Assembly (NCBI RefSeq): GCF_000026145.1
Contig: NC_009445.1
Location: 6,478,501 to 6,542,500 of the forward strand
Source of the DNA: Bradyrhizobium sp. ORS 278
GTDB lineage: Bacteria; Pseudomonadota; Alphaproteobacteria; Rhizobiales; Xanthobacteraceae
Direction of reading: 5' to 3'
Length of the DNA stretch: 64,000 nt
The position numbers were made by a program, and so were the translations under genes. Shown here one piece after another: positions 30,637-38,594 of the stretch; position 1 is the stretch's first letter, and the number at the start of each line of letters is the position of its first letter. The notes beneath the pieces are model-generated. The model was given only the letters and a program-made list of their open reading frames with translations. It ran no database searches and was not told the origin of the DNA.

Positions 30637-32061
30637 ATGAGCTCGCAGATCCACGCCAAAATCACCGGCCCCATCGTCATGATCGGCTTCGGCTCGATCG
30701 GCAAGGGCACCCTGCCTTTGATCGAACGCCATTTCGATTACGACAAGAGCCGCTTCGTTATCATCGATCCCCATGATGACGGCGAGCTCGCGAAGAAGCA
30801 CGGCGTGCGCTTCATCCAGCAGGGTGTGACCCGCGACAATTACCGCGACCTGCTGGTGCCGCTGCTCACCGAAGGCGGCGGCCAGGGTTTCTGCGTCAAC
30901 CTCTCGGTCGACACCTCCTCGGTCGACATCATGACCTTGTGCCGCGAGATCGGCGCGCTCTACATCGACACCGTCGTCGAGCCGTGGGCGGGCTTCTACT
31001 TCGACAAGCAGATGGGCCCGGAGAAGCGCTCGAACTACGCGCTGCGCGAGACGCTGCTCGCCGCGCGCCGCAAGAGCCCGGGCGGCACCACCGCCGTGTC
31101 GACCTGCGGCGCCAACCCCGGCATGGTGTCCTGGTTCGTCAAGCAGGCGCTGCTCGACATCGCCCGGGACACCAAGACCGCGATCGTCGAGCCGAAGAGC
31201 CGCGAAGGCTGGGCGCAGCTGATGCAGAAGCTCGGCGTCAAGGGCGTGCACATCGCCGAGCGCGACACCCAGCGCTCCAAGAACCCGAAGCCGATGGACG
31301 TGTTCGTCAACACCTGGTCGGTCGAGGGCTTTGTCTCCGAGGGCATGCAGCCGGCCGAGCTGGGCTGGGGCACGCATGAGACCTGGATGCCGGACAACGG
31401 CCGCCGCCACACCGAGGGCTGTGGCGCGGCGATCTATCTGCTGCAGCCGGGCGCCAACACCCGCGTCCGCTCGTGGTGCCCGACGCCGGGCGCGCAATAC
31501 GGCTTCCTGGTGACGCACAACGAGTCAATCTCGATCGCCGACTACTACACGGTGCGCGACGGCGACAAGGTCGTCTACCGCCCGACCTGCCACTACGCCT
31601 ATCACCCGGCCAATGACGCGGTGCTGTCGCTGCACGAGATCTTCGGCGCCACCGGCAAGATGCAGGAGAAGTGGCACATCCTAGATGAGAACGAGATCGT
31701 CGACGGCATCGACGAGCTCGGCGTGCTGCTCTACGGCCACGGCAAGAACGCCTATTGGTACGGCTCGCAGCTCTCGATCGAGGAAACCCGCCGCATCGCG
31801 CCGTACCAGAACGCGACCGGCATGCAGGTGTCCTCCGCCGTGCTCGCCGGCATGGTCTGGGCGCTGGAAAACCCGAACGCCGGCATCGTCGAAGCCGACG
31901 AAATGGACTTCCGCCGCTGCCTGGAGATCCAGACGCCGTATCTCGGCCCGGTCAAGGGCTACTACACGGATTGGACCCCGCTGAACGACCGGCCCGGCCT
32001 GTTCCCGGAGGACATCGACACGTCAGATCCCTGGCAGTTCCGCAACATCCTGGTGCGGTAA
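30637..32061 (+). CDS. hss: Homospermidine synthase
   Basis: 474-residue NAD-dependent enzyme that joins two putrescines (or putrescine and spermidine) to give sym-homospermidine, the characteristic polyamine of many rhizobia. The Rossmann motif MIGFGSIGKGTLPLIERH is at the N terminus and the rest follows the family (TTAVSTCGANPGMVSWFVKQ, MQVSSAVLAGMVWALENP). The start ATG 30637 follows CGGAGA; the frame is open further upstream through the RidA region, but that is a shadow. It completes the ornithine to putrescine to homospermidine route encoded here. Confidence 0.95.
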   Translation: MSSQIHAKITGPIVMIGFGSIGKGTLPLIERHFDYDKSRFVIIDPHDDGELAKKHGVRFIQQGVTRDNYRDLLVPLLTEGGGQGFCVNLSVDTSSVDIMTLCREIGALYIDTVVEPWAGFYFDKQMGPEKRSNYALRETLLAARRKSPGGTTAVSTCGANPGMVSWFVKQALLDIARDTKTAIVEPKSREGWAQLMQKLGVKGVHIAERDTQRSKNPKPMDVFVNTWSVEGFVSEGMQPAELGWGTHETWMPDNGRRHTEGCGAAIYLLQPGANTRVRSWCPTPGAQYGFLVTHNESISIADYYTVRDGDKVVYRPTCHYAYHPANDAVLSLHEIFGATGKMQEKWHILDENEIVDGIDELGVLLYGHGKNAYWYGSQLSIEETRRIAPYQNATGMQVSSAVLAGMVWALENPNAGIVEADEMDFRRCLEIQTPYLGPVKGYYTDWTPLNDRPGLFPEDIDTSDPWQFRNILVR

Positions 32062-32077
32062 GCCTGAGCTGTCGTCC

Positions 32078-32380
32078 CGGCGAACTGCGCCGCGCACCAG
32101 CGCGGCGCCGACCTGGGACCCCTACTCCGCAGCAGCCATATGGCCGCGCTGGAGCGACCAGCCTGCCTCGAACTTCTCCCTGTGGTTATGGGTCCCTGCG
32201 TCCGCAGGGACGACAGCGGAGTGTTTTGCCAAAGCGTGCCCTCATAACAGGTGTCGTCCCTGCGAACGCAGGGACCCATACCGCGGATGCTATCGAGGAA
32301 CGTGGCTGTCAGCGGCCAGCCTCATGACGGCCGGTGGCTATGGGTCCCGGCGTTCGCCGGGACGACGGCGGAGTGTGCGG
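32078..32380. repeat. Array of GTCGTCCC-type palindromes
   Basis: Gene-free stretch 32062-32400 with at least four palindromic units in alternating orientation, for example GGGTCCCTGCGTCCGCAGGG near 32189, GTCGTCCCTGCGAACGCAGG near 32253 and GGGTCCCGGCGTTCGCCGGG near 32342. The first unit near 32073 is longer and carries an inserted GC-rich stem. Same family as the arrays at 20158 and 22722. Confidence 0.75.
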
Positions 32381-32400
32381 CGCCGCTAGGGCTCACCGAA

Positions 32401-32709
32401 CTACTTCTTCTCCATCGGCGGCGCGACCTTTTCGGCGGGCGCTGGCGGCAAGGCCGGCTTGGCACCTTCCTTCTGCGCTTCGATATCAGGCCGTGCCGGC
32501 TCGGGCGCCGGCGTGGTCGGGCGGGTGCCGCCGGGCTTGGCTTCGGCGGGAGTCGCCGACGGCTCGGGCGTCGCCTGCGCCATCTGGTCGAGATGGCCGG
32601 CCTTGATCTCGGTGAAGGAGACGATCGCGACCAGCGCGCCGAGGCCGAGCAGGCCGGCTGCAAGCCAGAGGTCGCGGCGCAGAGTGCGTTTGCTGTTGAT
32701 CGGGGCCAT
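32401..32709 (-). CDS. Small membrane-anchored Pro/Ala-rich protein
   Basis: 102-residue protein with one N-terminal membrane helix (DLWLAAGLLGLGALVAIVSF) after a short basic N terminus, then a Pro/Ala/Glu-rich tail with EAKPG and PAEKVAPP. ATG 32709 follows GGAGGA. The tail should face the periplasm if the basic N terminus stays inside. Function unknown. It lies 146 bases after the WD40 gene stop, with a perfect GCGCCAC-N5-GTGGCGC inverted repeat at 32741-32759 between them, so it is probably transcribed separately. Confidence 0.65.
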   Translation of the reverse strand: MAPINSKRTLRRDLWLAAGLLGLGALVAIVSFTEIKAGHLDQMAQATPEPSATPAEAKPGGTRPTTPAPEPARPDIEAQKEGAKPALPPAPAEKVAPPMEKK

Positions 32710-32855
32710 CGTCTGTCCTCCGCATCGTCCGACGCACATCGCGCCACCACATGTGGCGCTTGCATCGGATCATGCGCGGGAACAACGGACTGATAGCGGC
32801 GAGGTTCCCATTTGGGCCTGCGCCGCTATGCCCCATGAACCACTGGAACGGCCTC

Positions 32856-33875
32856 TCAGAGCCGCAGCAGCCCCGCCTCGCCGCTCTCGTCGGAGAACGC
32901 GAGCCAGGTTCCCGCGGCATTCCAGCCCAGCGCCACCACCGGCGGCGTCTCGTTCCGGCGCACCAGGATTTCGGCGCCGTCCTGCATCCGCACCATCAGC
33001 ACGGTGCCGTCCTCATAGCCGCAGGCGAGAATGTCCTGCTTGGGATGGCAGGCGACCGCGGTGACCTTGGCCTTCATCGGCGCCAGCATCGCCGGCTCTT
33101 TGCCCATCGGCCCGTCCTTGCCGACGAACGGCCAGAGGATGACCATGTCGGCGCCGGAGGTGGCGAGGAACCGCCCGCCGCTGCCCCACGACATCGACTT
33201 CACCCGTGACGGGTAGCCGGTCATGCGCATGTGCCGGGAGTCGGCCAGCCGCCAGCCGTGCAGCGCCGGCTCGTGCATCGCGGTGACCAGGAACTTGTTG
33301 TCCGGGCTGAAGGTGACGGCGTGATGCGATCCAGCCCAGCCGAGAAACTCCGGCTCGCCGGCCATGTTCGGAAACCACAAGGTCGCGCCGTTGTAATGCG
33401 CGATCGCCAGCCGCAGGCCCTTCGGGGCGAACGCCAGCCCGCCGGCGGTCGAGGGCACCTCGAGCGACTTCTCCTCGCCCTTCGGCGCGCGCACGAACGC
33501 GGTCTTGCCGACCGACCAGGCGATGGCGCCGTCCGGATGCATCGCGACGTTGTCGATCCAGCGCCGCTTCGGATCGGTCGCGAGCACGCTCACGCTGCCT
33601 GCCTTGTCCAACGACGACACCTTGCCATCATCGCCGCCGAACAGGATGCGCGATCCGTCCGACACCGCCGACAGGATTCCGCCACTGGTGACCTCGACCT
33701 TGCTGATCTCGCCATCAGCATCGACGACGGCGACGCTCTCCTCGGTGCCGACGAAGGCGGCGCGGTCGCCGAGATAGTGCACGGATGTGACCGCCATGCC
33801 GAGCGAGATCGGCTTCACCTTGTCGGTGACGGAGACGATGGATGCGGCCTCGCCGCTCTGATCGAACGAGCTCAT
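32856..33875 (-). CDS. WD40-repeat protein linked to a COG0523 GTPase
   Basis: 339-residue protein made of about seven degenerate WD40-like blades (AVTSVHYLGDRAAFVGTE, ILFGGDDGKVSSLD, AVTFSPDNKFLVTAMHE, GGRFLATSGADMVILWPF, ILACGYEDGTVLMVRM, LAFSDESGEAGLLRL). No signal peptide, so a cytoplasmic beta-propeller. Its ATG overlaps the stop of the COG0523 GTPase gene (TGATG), implying translational coupling. It is the last gene of a Zur-type operon and may scaffold metal transfer by the GTPase. The role is inferred from position only. Confidence 0.85.
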   Translation of the reverse strand: MSSFDQSGEAASIVSVTDKVKPISLGMAVTSVHYLGDRAAFVGTEESVAVVDADGEISKVEVTSGGILSAVSDGSRILFGGDDGKVSSLDKAGSVSVLATDPKRRWIDNVAMHPDGAIAWSVGKTAFVRAPKGEEKSLEVPSTAGGLAFAPKGLRLAIAHYNGATLWFPNMAGEPEFLGWAGSHHAVTFSPDNKFLVTAMHEPALHGWRLADSRHMRMTGYPSRVKSMSWGSGGRFLATSGADMVILWPFVGKDGPMGKEPAMLAPMKAKVTAVACHPKQDILACGYEDGTVLMVRMQDGAEILVRRNETPPVVALGWNAAGTWLAFSDESGEAGLLRL

Positions 33876-34915
33876 CAGGATACGATGCAGCGCTCAAAAC
33901 CTTCGCGGATGGCGTCTTCCGGCAGCTCGCGGCCGATGAAGACGACGCGGCTCTGCCGCGACTCGTCCGGCTTCCACTTCCGCTGGTGATCGCCCTCCAG
34001 CATCATGTGCACGCCCTGGAAGACGTAGCGGTCGTCATCGTCCTGGAACGCCAGGATGCCCTTCGAGCGCAGGATCTTGCCGCCCTCGGTCTGCACCAGG
34101 TTCTGCAGCCACGGCATGAACTTCGACGGATCGAGCGGCTTGTCGGAGCGCAGCGACAGCGATTGCATCTCCTCGTCGTGATAGTGCTTCAGGCCGTGAT
34201 CGTGATGATGGTGATGATCATGGCCGTGGTCGTGATCATGGTGGTGATGATCGTGATCATCGCCCGCGTTCAAAAATTCCGGCTCGATTTCAAGAATACG
34301 ATCGAGATCGAACGCGCCGCGCTCCAGCACGTCAGCGATCGCCACCTGGCAGCGCTCGGTGCGATGCAGCCGGGCGTAAGGGTTGATCGCGCGGATCCGC
34401 GCCTCGACTTCGGCGAGCTCCGGCTTGGTGACGAGATCGGTCTTGTTGAGCACGATGACGTCGGCAAACGCGATCTGGTTCTTCGCTTCCGGCGCGTCCT
34501 TGAGCCGGTCCGACAGCCACTTGGCGTCGGCCACGGTGACGACGGCATCGAGCCGCGCGTTCTTCTGCACGTCCTCGTCGACGAAGAAGGTCTGCGCCAC
34601 CGGCGCCGGATCGGCGAGGCCGGTGGTCTCGACGATGATGGCGTCGAACTTGCCCTTGCGGCGCATCAGGCCGGAGATGATGCGGACGAGGTCGCCGCGC
34701 ACGGTGCAGCAGATGCAGCCATTGTTCATCTCGAACACTTCCTCATCGGCGCCGACGATGAGGTCGTTGTCGATGCCGATCTCGCCGAACTCGTTGACGA
34801 TGACGGCGTACTTCTTGCCGTGGTCTTCGGAGAGGATGCGGTTGAGAAGCGTGGTCTTGCCGGCGCCGAGATAGCCGGTCAGCACCGTCACGGGGGTCTT
34901 GCTCGCGTCGGACAT
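33875..34915 (-). CDS. COG0523 (G3E) GTPase, putative zinc metallochaperone
   Basis: 346-residue G3E GTPase. Walker A GYLGAGKTTLL, metal site GCICC (the CxCC hallmark), switch/Walker B ETTGLADP and NKTD are all present. A His/Asp loop (DHDHHHHDHDHG and more) lies at about residues 215-250, followed by the C-terminal CobW domain. In other bacteria such proteins are induced by zinc lack and deliver zinc to client enzymes. ATG 34915 is favoured by GGAG upstream; GTG 34921 is an alternative. The znuA-like gene ends 71 bases upstream on the same strand, consistent with one operon. Confidence 0.92.
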   Translation of the reverse strand: MSDASKTPVTVLTGYLGAGKTTLLNRILSEDHGKKYAVIVNEFGEIGIDNDLIVGADEEVFEMNNGCICCTVRGDLVRIISGLMRRKGKFDAIIVETTGLADPAPVAQTFFVDEDVQKNARLDAVVTVADAKWLSDRLKDAPEAKNQIAFADVIVLNKTDLVTKPELAEVEARIRAINPYARLHRTERCQVAIADVLERGAFDLDRILEIEPEFLNAGDDHDHHHHDHDHGHDHHHHHDHGLKHYHDEEMQSLSLRSDKPLDPSKFMPWLQNLVQTEGGKILRSKGILAFQDDDDRYVFQGVHMMLEGDHQRKWKPDESRQSRVVFIGRELPEDAIREGFERCIVS

Positions 34916-34985
34916 GCTCACTCCGAAAACTTAAGGTCGCGTCGAAAATGGCTCAAAAGCGCTGCGGCCCGCGAGGGCCAAAACC

Positions 34986-35855
34986 CTAACGGACCAGCGC
35001 GCTCTTCAGGGCCCTTATATTGTGCCTGACCAGGGCAATGTAAGTGGGAACGGGGCCCTTTTCGTCGCTCAGGGCATCCGAATACAGCGTGCCCCCGACC
35101 TTGGCGCCGGTCTCGGCCGCGATCCGGCCGATCAGCCGGTCATCGTTGAAATTCTCCAGGAAGACGGCCGGAATCCCGGCTTTTTTCACCTGGCGGATGA
35201 TCTCGGCGACGTCGCGGGCCGACGGTTCGGTCTCGGTCGAGACGCCGAGCGGGGCGACGAAGGCGATGCCATAGGCATCGGCGAAATAGCCGAAGGCGTC
35301 GTGGGTGGAGATCACCTTGCGCCGGTCGGCCGGGATCTTGTCGATCTCGGTGCGGACCTCGCGGTCGAGCGCATCGAGCTCGCCGAGATAGCGCTCGGCA
35401 TTGGCGTTGAACGTCTCGGCATCGGCCGGGTCGGCTGCGACCAGGGCGTCGCGGATGTTCTTCACATAGACCTTGGCATTGCTGACTGACTGCCAGGCAT
35501 GCGGATCGGCATCGGAGCCGCGCTTGCGCGGCGTGATGCCGGCCGTGGCGACAATGATCGGCGCCTTGCTGCCGGACGCCTGCTGCAGGCGCGGCAGCCA
35601 GCCTTCCAGCCCGAGGCCGTTGACGATGAGGAGCTTCGCAGCCCCGACCTCCTTCGCGTCATGCGGCGTCGGCGTGTAGACGTGCACGTCGCTGTCCGGC
35701 CCGACCAGCGAGGTGACGGCGACCTTGTCGCCGCCAACCTGGCGGACGAAATCGGCTGGGATCGAGAAGCTGGTGATGACGCTCAGCTTGGTTTCGGCAG
35801 AGGCGGGGATCGTGAGAGCAAGCAGCAAGCCGAGGACGGGCAGCAGACGTGTCAT
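34986..35855 (-). CDS. znuA: Zinc ABC transporter, periplasmic binding protein
   Basis: 289-residue cluster A-I metal-binding protein (ZnuA/TroA fold). It has a signal peptide (MTRLLPVLGLLLALTIPASA) and the metal ligands His in VYTPTPHDAK, His in DPHAW, His in STHDAFGYFA and an Asp/Glu near LSDEKGP. The family includes Zn and Mn binders; the Zur-like box upstream of the operon points to zinc. The His-rich loop common in ZnuA is missing, but a separate His-rich protein is encoded in the operon. ATG 35855 is preferred over an in-frame TTG 35867. Confidence 0.9.
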   Translation of the reverse strand: MTRLLPVLGLLLALTIPASAETKLSVITSFSIPADFVRQVGGDKVAVTSLVGPDSDVHVYTPTPHDAKEVGAAKLLIVNGLGLEGWLPRLQQASGSKAPIIVATAGITPRKRGSDADPHAWQSVSNAKVYVKNIRDALVAADPADAETFNANAERYLGELDALDREVRTEIDKIPADRRKVISTHDAFGYFADAYGIAFVAPLGVSTETEPSARDVAEIIRQVKKAGIPAVFLENFNDDRLIGRIAAETGAKVGGTLYSDALSDEKGPVPTYIALVRHNIRALKSALVR

Positions 35856-35863
35856 GATGAGGC

Positions 35864-36733
35864 TCAAGCTTCGAGATGGCGTCCTGGAAACAATTGCGGA
35901 AGCACGCCGCCCACCCGTCCGAACAGAACCGAGCCGAGATAGATCAGGGATGCAACCAGGATGATCGCGGGGCCCGAGGGAATGCGGGTCTGGAACGACA
36001 GCACCAGCCCGATGTAGCCGGACACGATCGCGGCTCCGACCGCGATGCAGATCATCGGCGTGACGTCGCGCGACCAGAATCGCGCGATGCCCGCAGGCAG
36101 GATCATCAGGCCGACCGCGAGCAAGGTTCCGAGCGCCTGAAAACCGTTGACGAGATTGACGACGATCAGGCCGAGGAAGATCAGATGCGCCGGTGCGCCG
36201 GCGCGGCTCACAGTCCGCAGAAACAAGGGATCGACGCTCTCGACGACCAGCGGGCGGTAAATCACCGCCAGCACGATCAGCGTGATCGTCGCGTTGGTCG
36301 CGACCATCAGCAGCGTCGGATCATCCATCGCCAGGATGTTGCCGAACAGCACGTGCAAGAGGTCAATGTTGGTGCCCTTGACCGAGACGATGGTGACGCC
36401 GAGCGCCAGCGAGGCCAGATAGAAGGTCGCAAGCGATGCGTCCTCCTTGAGCCCGGTCGAGCGCGACACCAGGCCGGACAGCAGCGCCACGGCGAAGCCG
36501 GCCACGAGGCCGCCGGTGGTCATCGCGAACAGATTGAGGCCGGAGAGCAGAAAGCCGATCGCCGCCCCCGGCAGGATCGCATGCGCCATGGCGTCGCCGA
36601 CCAGGCTCATGCGCCGAAGCATCAGGAACACGCCGATCGGGCCCGAGCCGAGCGCCAGCGCGATCACGGCCGCGAGCGCGCGGCGCATGAACTCGAAATC
36701 CGAGAATGGAGCGAACAGCACCTCGCGCAGCAT
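35864..36733 (-). CDS. znuB: Zinc ABC transporter, permease
   Basis: 289-residue ABC-3 family permease with about eight membrane helices (AVIALALGSGPIGVFLMLRR, AILPGAAIGFLLSGL, LGVTIVSVKG, TLLAVGLMILPAGIARFWS). It forms the channel of the metal uptake system with ZnuC and ZnuA. Its ATG overlaps the znuC stop by one base (TGATG), and znuA follows 8 bases after its stop. Reading the frame further upstream adds non-homologous sequence, so ATG 36733 is chosen. Confidence 0.92.
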   Translation of the reverse strand: MLREVLFAPFSDFEFMRRALAAVIALALGSGPIGVFLMLRRMSLVGDAMAHAILPGAAIGFLLSGLNLFAMTTGGLVAGFAVALLSGLVSRSTGLKEDASLATFYLASLALGVTIVSVKGTNIDLLHVLFGNILAMDDPTLLMVATNATITLIVLAVIYRPLVVESVDPLFLRTVSRAGAPAHLIFLGLIVVNLVNGFQALGTLLAVGLMILPAGIARFWSRDVTPMICIAVGAAIVSGYIGLVLSFQTRIPSGPAIILVASLIYLGSVLFGRVGGVLPQLFPGRHLEA

Positions 36734-37491
36734 CACGCCGCCCGCGTGGCTGGCGCGGGCACGCAGGGCGCGGCGGCATCGTCGAAGGCCTCGCACATCC
36801 GCCGCGCCGCCAGGAGATTGTCCGTGGTCAGCACGTCGGCCGTCGGGCCCCACGCCACCGCCTCGCGCGCCAACAGCAGGGTTTGCGGAAAATGCGCGCG
36901 CACCATATCCATGTCGTGCAGCGCCGCCAGCACAGTACGCCGCTCACCGTGCCAGTGCTCGATCAGTTGCAGCAGGTCGGCCGAGGTCTTGGAGTCCATG
37001 GCATTGAACGGCTCGTCGAGCACGATCACCCGGGCATCGTGCAGCAGCACGCGCGCGAACAGCATGCGCTGCATCTGCCCGCCGGAGAGCGTGCCGATGC
37101 CGCGGCCCTCGAAACCGGTGAGGCCGACGGCGGCAATGGCGTGGGCGATCTTGTCGCGCGCGGCAGCGCCGATGCCCCCGAAGATGCCGGTGCTGCGCCA
37201 CAGCCCGGTGCTGACGAAGTCGAATACCGAAATCGGGAAAGTGCGATCGATGTCGGCGATCTGAGGCAGATAGGCAATCTCGCGCGGCATCACGCCGATG
37301 GCGGAGATGCTGCCGGCGAGCGGCTTGAGCAGGCCGACGATGCCGCGAAACAGCGTCGACTTGCCGGCGCCGTTGGGCCCGATCACCGCCAGCAGCGCGC
37401 CCTCGGAGACCTCGCCGGAGAGGTGGTGCACGGCCGGATGGCGGTCATAGCCCAGGGTGACGTCGCGAAACTGCAGCTGCGCCATCGCCAT
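36733..37491 (-). CDS. znuC: Zinc ABC transporter, ATP-binding protein
   Basis: 252-residue ABC ATPase: Walker A GPNGAGKSTL, Q-loop LPQIADIDRTFPI, signature LSGGQMQRMLFAR, Walker B VIVLDEPFNAMD and switch His in AALHDMDMVRAHF. It energises metal uptake with ZnuB. The start ATG 37491 overlaps the stop of the preceding His-rich small gene (TGATG), so translation is coupled. The C terminus (APCVPAPATRAA) overlaps the znuB start. Confidence 0.93.
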   Translation of the reverse strand: MAMAQLQFRDVTLGYDRHPAVHHLSGEVSEGALLAVIGPNGAGKSTLFRGIVGLLKPLAGSISAIGVMPREIAYLPQIADIDRTFPISVFDFVSTGLWRSTGIFGGIGAAARDKIAHAIAAVGLTGFEGRGIGTLSGGQMQRMLFARVLLHDARVIVLDEPFNAMDSKTSADLLQLIEHWHGERRTVLAALHDMDMVRAHFPQTLLLAREAVAWGPTADVLTTDNLLAARRMCEAFDDAAAPCVPAPATRAA

Positions 37492-37712
37492 CACCGCATC
37501 GCCAGGATAACGATCACCCACAGCACCGCGCTGGCCGCGATCGCGGCCCCCAGCCGGGTCGTCACGGGCATCCGCAGGATCGACCAGGACGCCGGCTGCG
37601 CCGGATGCGGCGCGCCTGGACCATGGGCATGAACGTGATTGTGGCCGTGGCCATGCCCGTGCGCGCCATGCGCATGGCTGTGATCGTGGCTTTGGAGCGC
37701 GGACTTGGTCAT
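37491..37712 (-). CDS. Histidine-rich small membrane protein, first gene of the zinc operon
   Basis: 73-residue protein. Residues about 9-32 are almost all His, Gly and Ala (HDHSHAHGAHGHGHGHNHVH), followed by a Pro/Ala linker and one C-terminal membrane helix (LGAAIAASAVLWVIVILAM). It could bind zinc at the membrane for the transporter, a role like the missing His loop of ZnuA. Its ATG lies only 5 bases after the Zur-like palindrome, with no visible Shine-Dalgarno site, so the message may be nearly leaderless. An internal start is unlikely because it would remove the His block. Confidence 0.75.
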   Translation of the reverse strand: MTKSALQSHDHSHAHGAHGHGHGHNHVHAHGPGAPHPAQPASWSILRMPVTTRLGAAIAASAVLWVIVILAMR

Positions 37713-37717
37713 TTCGT

Positions 37718-37742
37718 GGTGATGTTACATTATAACATCACC
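37718..37742 (-). promoter_or_regulatory. Zur-box-like operator overlapping the promoter
   Basis: Perfect 25-base palindrome GGTGATGTTA-N5-TAACATCACC. It matches the alphaproteobacterial Zur pattern with TGTTA/TAACA cores. On the minus strand its centre reads TATAAT, an ideal -10 element, so a bound repressor would block RNA polymerase directly. The transcription start predicted from that -10 leaves a 5' untranslated region of only about 10 bases. Confidence 0.8.
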
Positions 37743-37816
37743 TCTGTCCACCGCAGGTAAGCGGCGACTTGCCTCCGCGATTGAGAGGGCCAGCTGGGTT
37801 CCGGCGGCACTTTCGT

Positions 37817-37959
37817 GCTTGGCCCCTGGATCGCTTCGCTGCGCTCGCGATGACGGAGCAAGGTTCGGGAGCCGTGCCGCAATCACGAATGAGGCGGGCA
37901 CCGAGCGGTGCCACAACCTCCGTCATCGCGAGCGCAGCGAAGCGATCCAGGGGCCAAGC
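37817..37959. repeat. 41-base inverted repeat pair
   Basis: Two 41-base arms, 37817-37857 and 37919-37959, are exact reverse complements (left begins GCTTGGCCCCTGGATCGCTT). The 61-base spacer is unrelated. The arms belong to the GATCGCTTCGCTGCGCTCGC family of dispersed palindromes. The pair fills the gap between the zinc operon promoter and the fluoride channel gene. Confidence 0.85.
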
Positions 37960-38001
37960 AAACGGTGCCGCTTCTGCCCTTTGCTCCCGACGGTCGCCGC
38001 C

Positions 38002-38388
38002 TCAGCTCAAAATCCGCACCAGTGCCAGACCTGCGAACAGGCCCGCAATCGAGATTCCCACCGAGCCCAGCACATAGGCCGCCGCCAGCCCTAGCGCGCC
38101 GCGCTCATACAGCAGGGCCGTGTCCAGCGAGAACGCCGAGAAGGTCGTGTAGCCGCCAAGGATGCCGGTCATCAGGAACAGCCGCCAGTGCTGGGTGGCG
38201 CCGCCCTTGAAGGTGAGATAGCCGGCGATCAGGCCCATTACGGTCGAGCCGGTGATGTTGATGATGAAGGTGCCCCACGGAAAGTCGGTGCCGAGCACCC
38301 GCGCGCTCGCCATGTTGACTGCATGCCGGATCGAGGCGCCGCAACCGCCGCCGAAGAAGACGAGGAGATAACCGAACAGCTGATTCAC
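38002..38388 (-). CDS. crcB: Fluoride channel CrcB/FluC
   Basis: 128-residue four-helix membrane protein that exports fluoride as a dual-topology dimer. Family blocks: GGGCGASIRHAVN, FPWGTFIINITGSTVMGLI, GILGGYTTFSAFSLDT. Start GTG 38388 (MNQLFGYLLVF) matches the family; a further GTG at 38406 would add six residues without a better site. I saw no fluoride riboswitch upstream (38389-38540). Confidence 0.9.
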   Translation of the reverse strand: MNQLFGYLLVFFGGGCGASIRHAVNMASARVLGTDFPWGTFIINITGSTVMGLIAGYLTFKGGATQHWRLFLMTGILGGYTTFSAFSLDTALLYERGALGLAAAYVLGSVGISIAGLFAGLALVRILS

Positions 38389-38540
38389 GAAAGCCCCATC
38401 TCGCACGGCATCGACAGAACGAATACCCTGCCTTCATCTCAAATGATGCAAGAGTTTTGCCGCAGCGACCGCACCCTTGCAAGATCGCGCCCGCCATATC
38501 GGCGTCAGAGAACAGGCGCGGCAGAGAAAAGGGGCGACAA

Positions 38541-38575
38541 AGAAAAAGGGCGGCGAGCCCGAGCCCGCCGCCCTT
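38541..38575 (-). terminator. Rho-independent terminator of the superoxide dismutase gene
   Basis: Perfect 10-base stem AAGGGCGGCG/CGCCGCCCTT (38546-38575) with a GC-rich loop. On the minus strand it is followed by TTTTTC, directly after the sod stop at 38595. This is one of the few classical intrinsic terminators in the window. Confidence 0.85.
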
Positions 38576-38594
38576 CCCTGACGATCACACCGGA

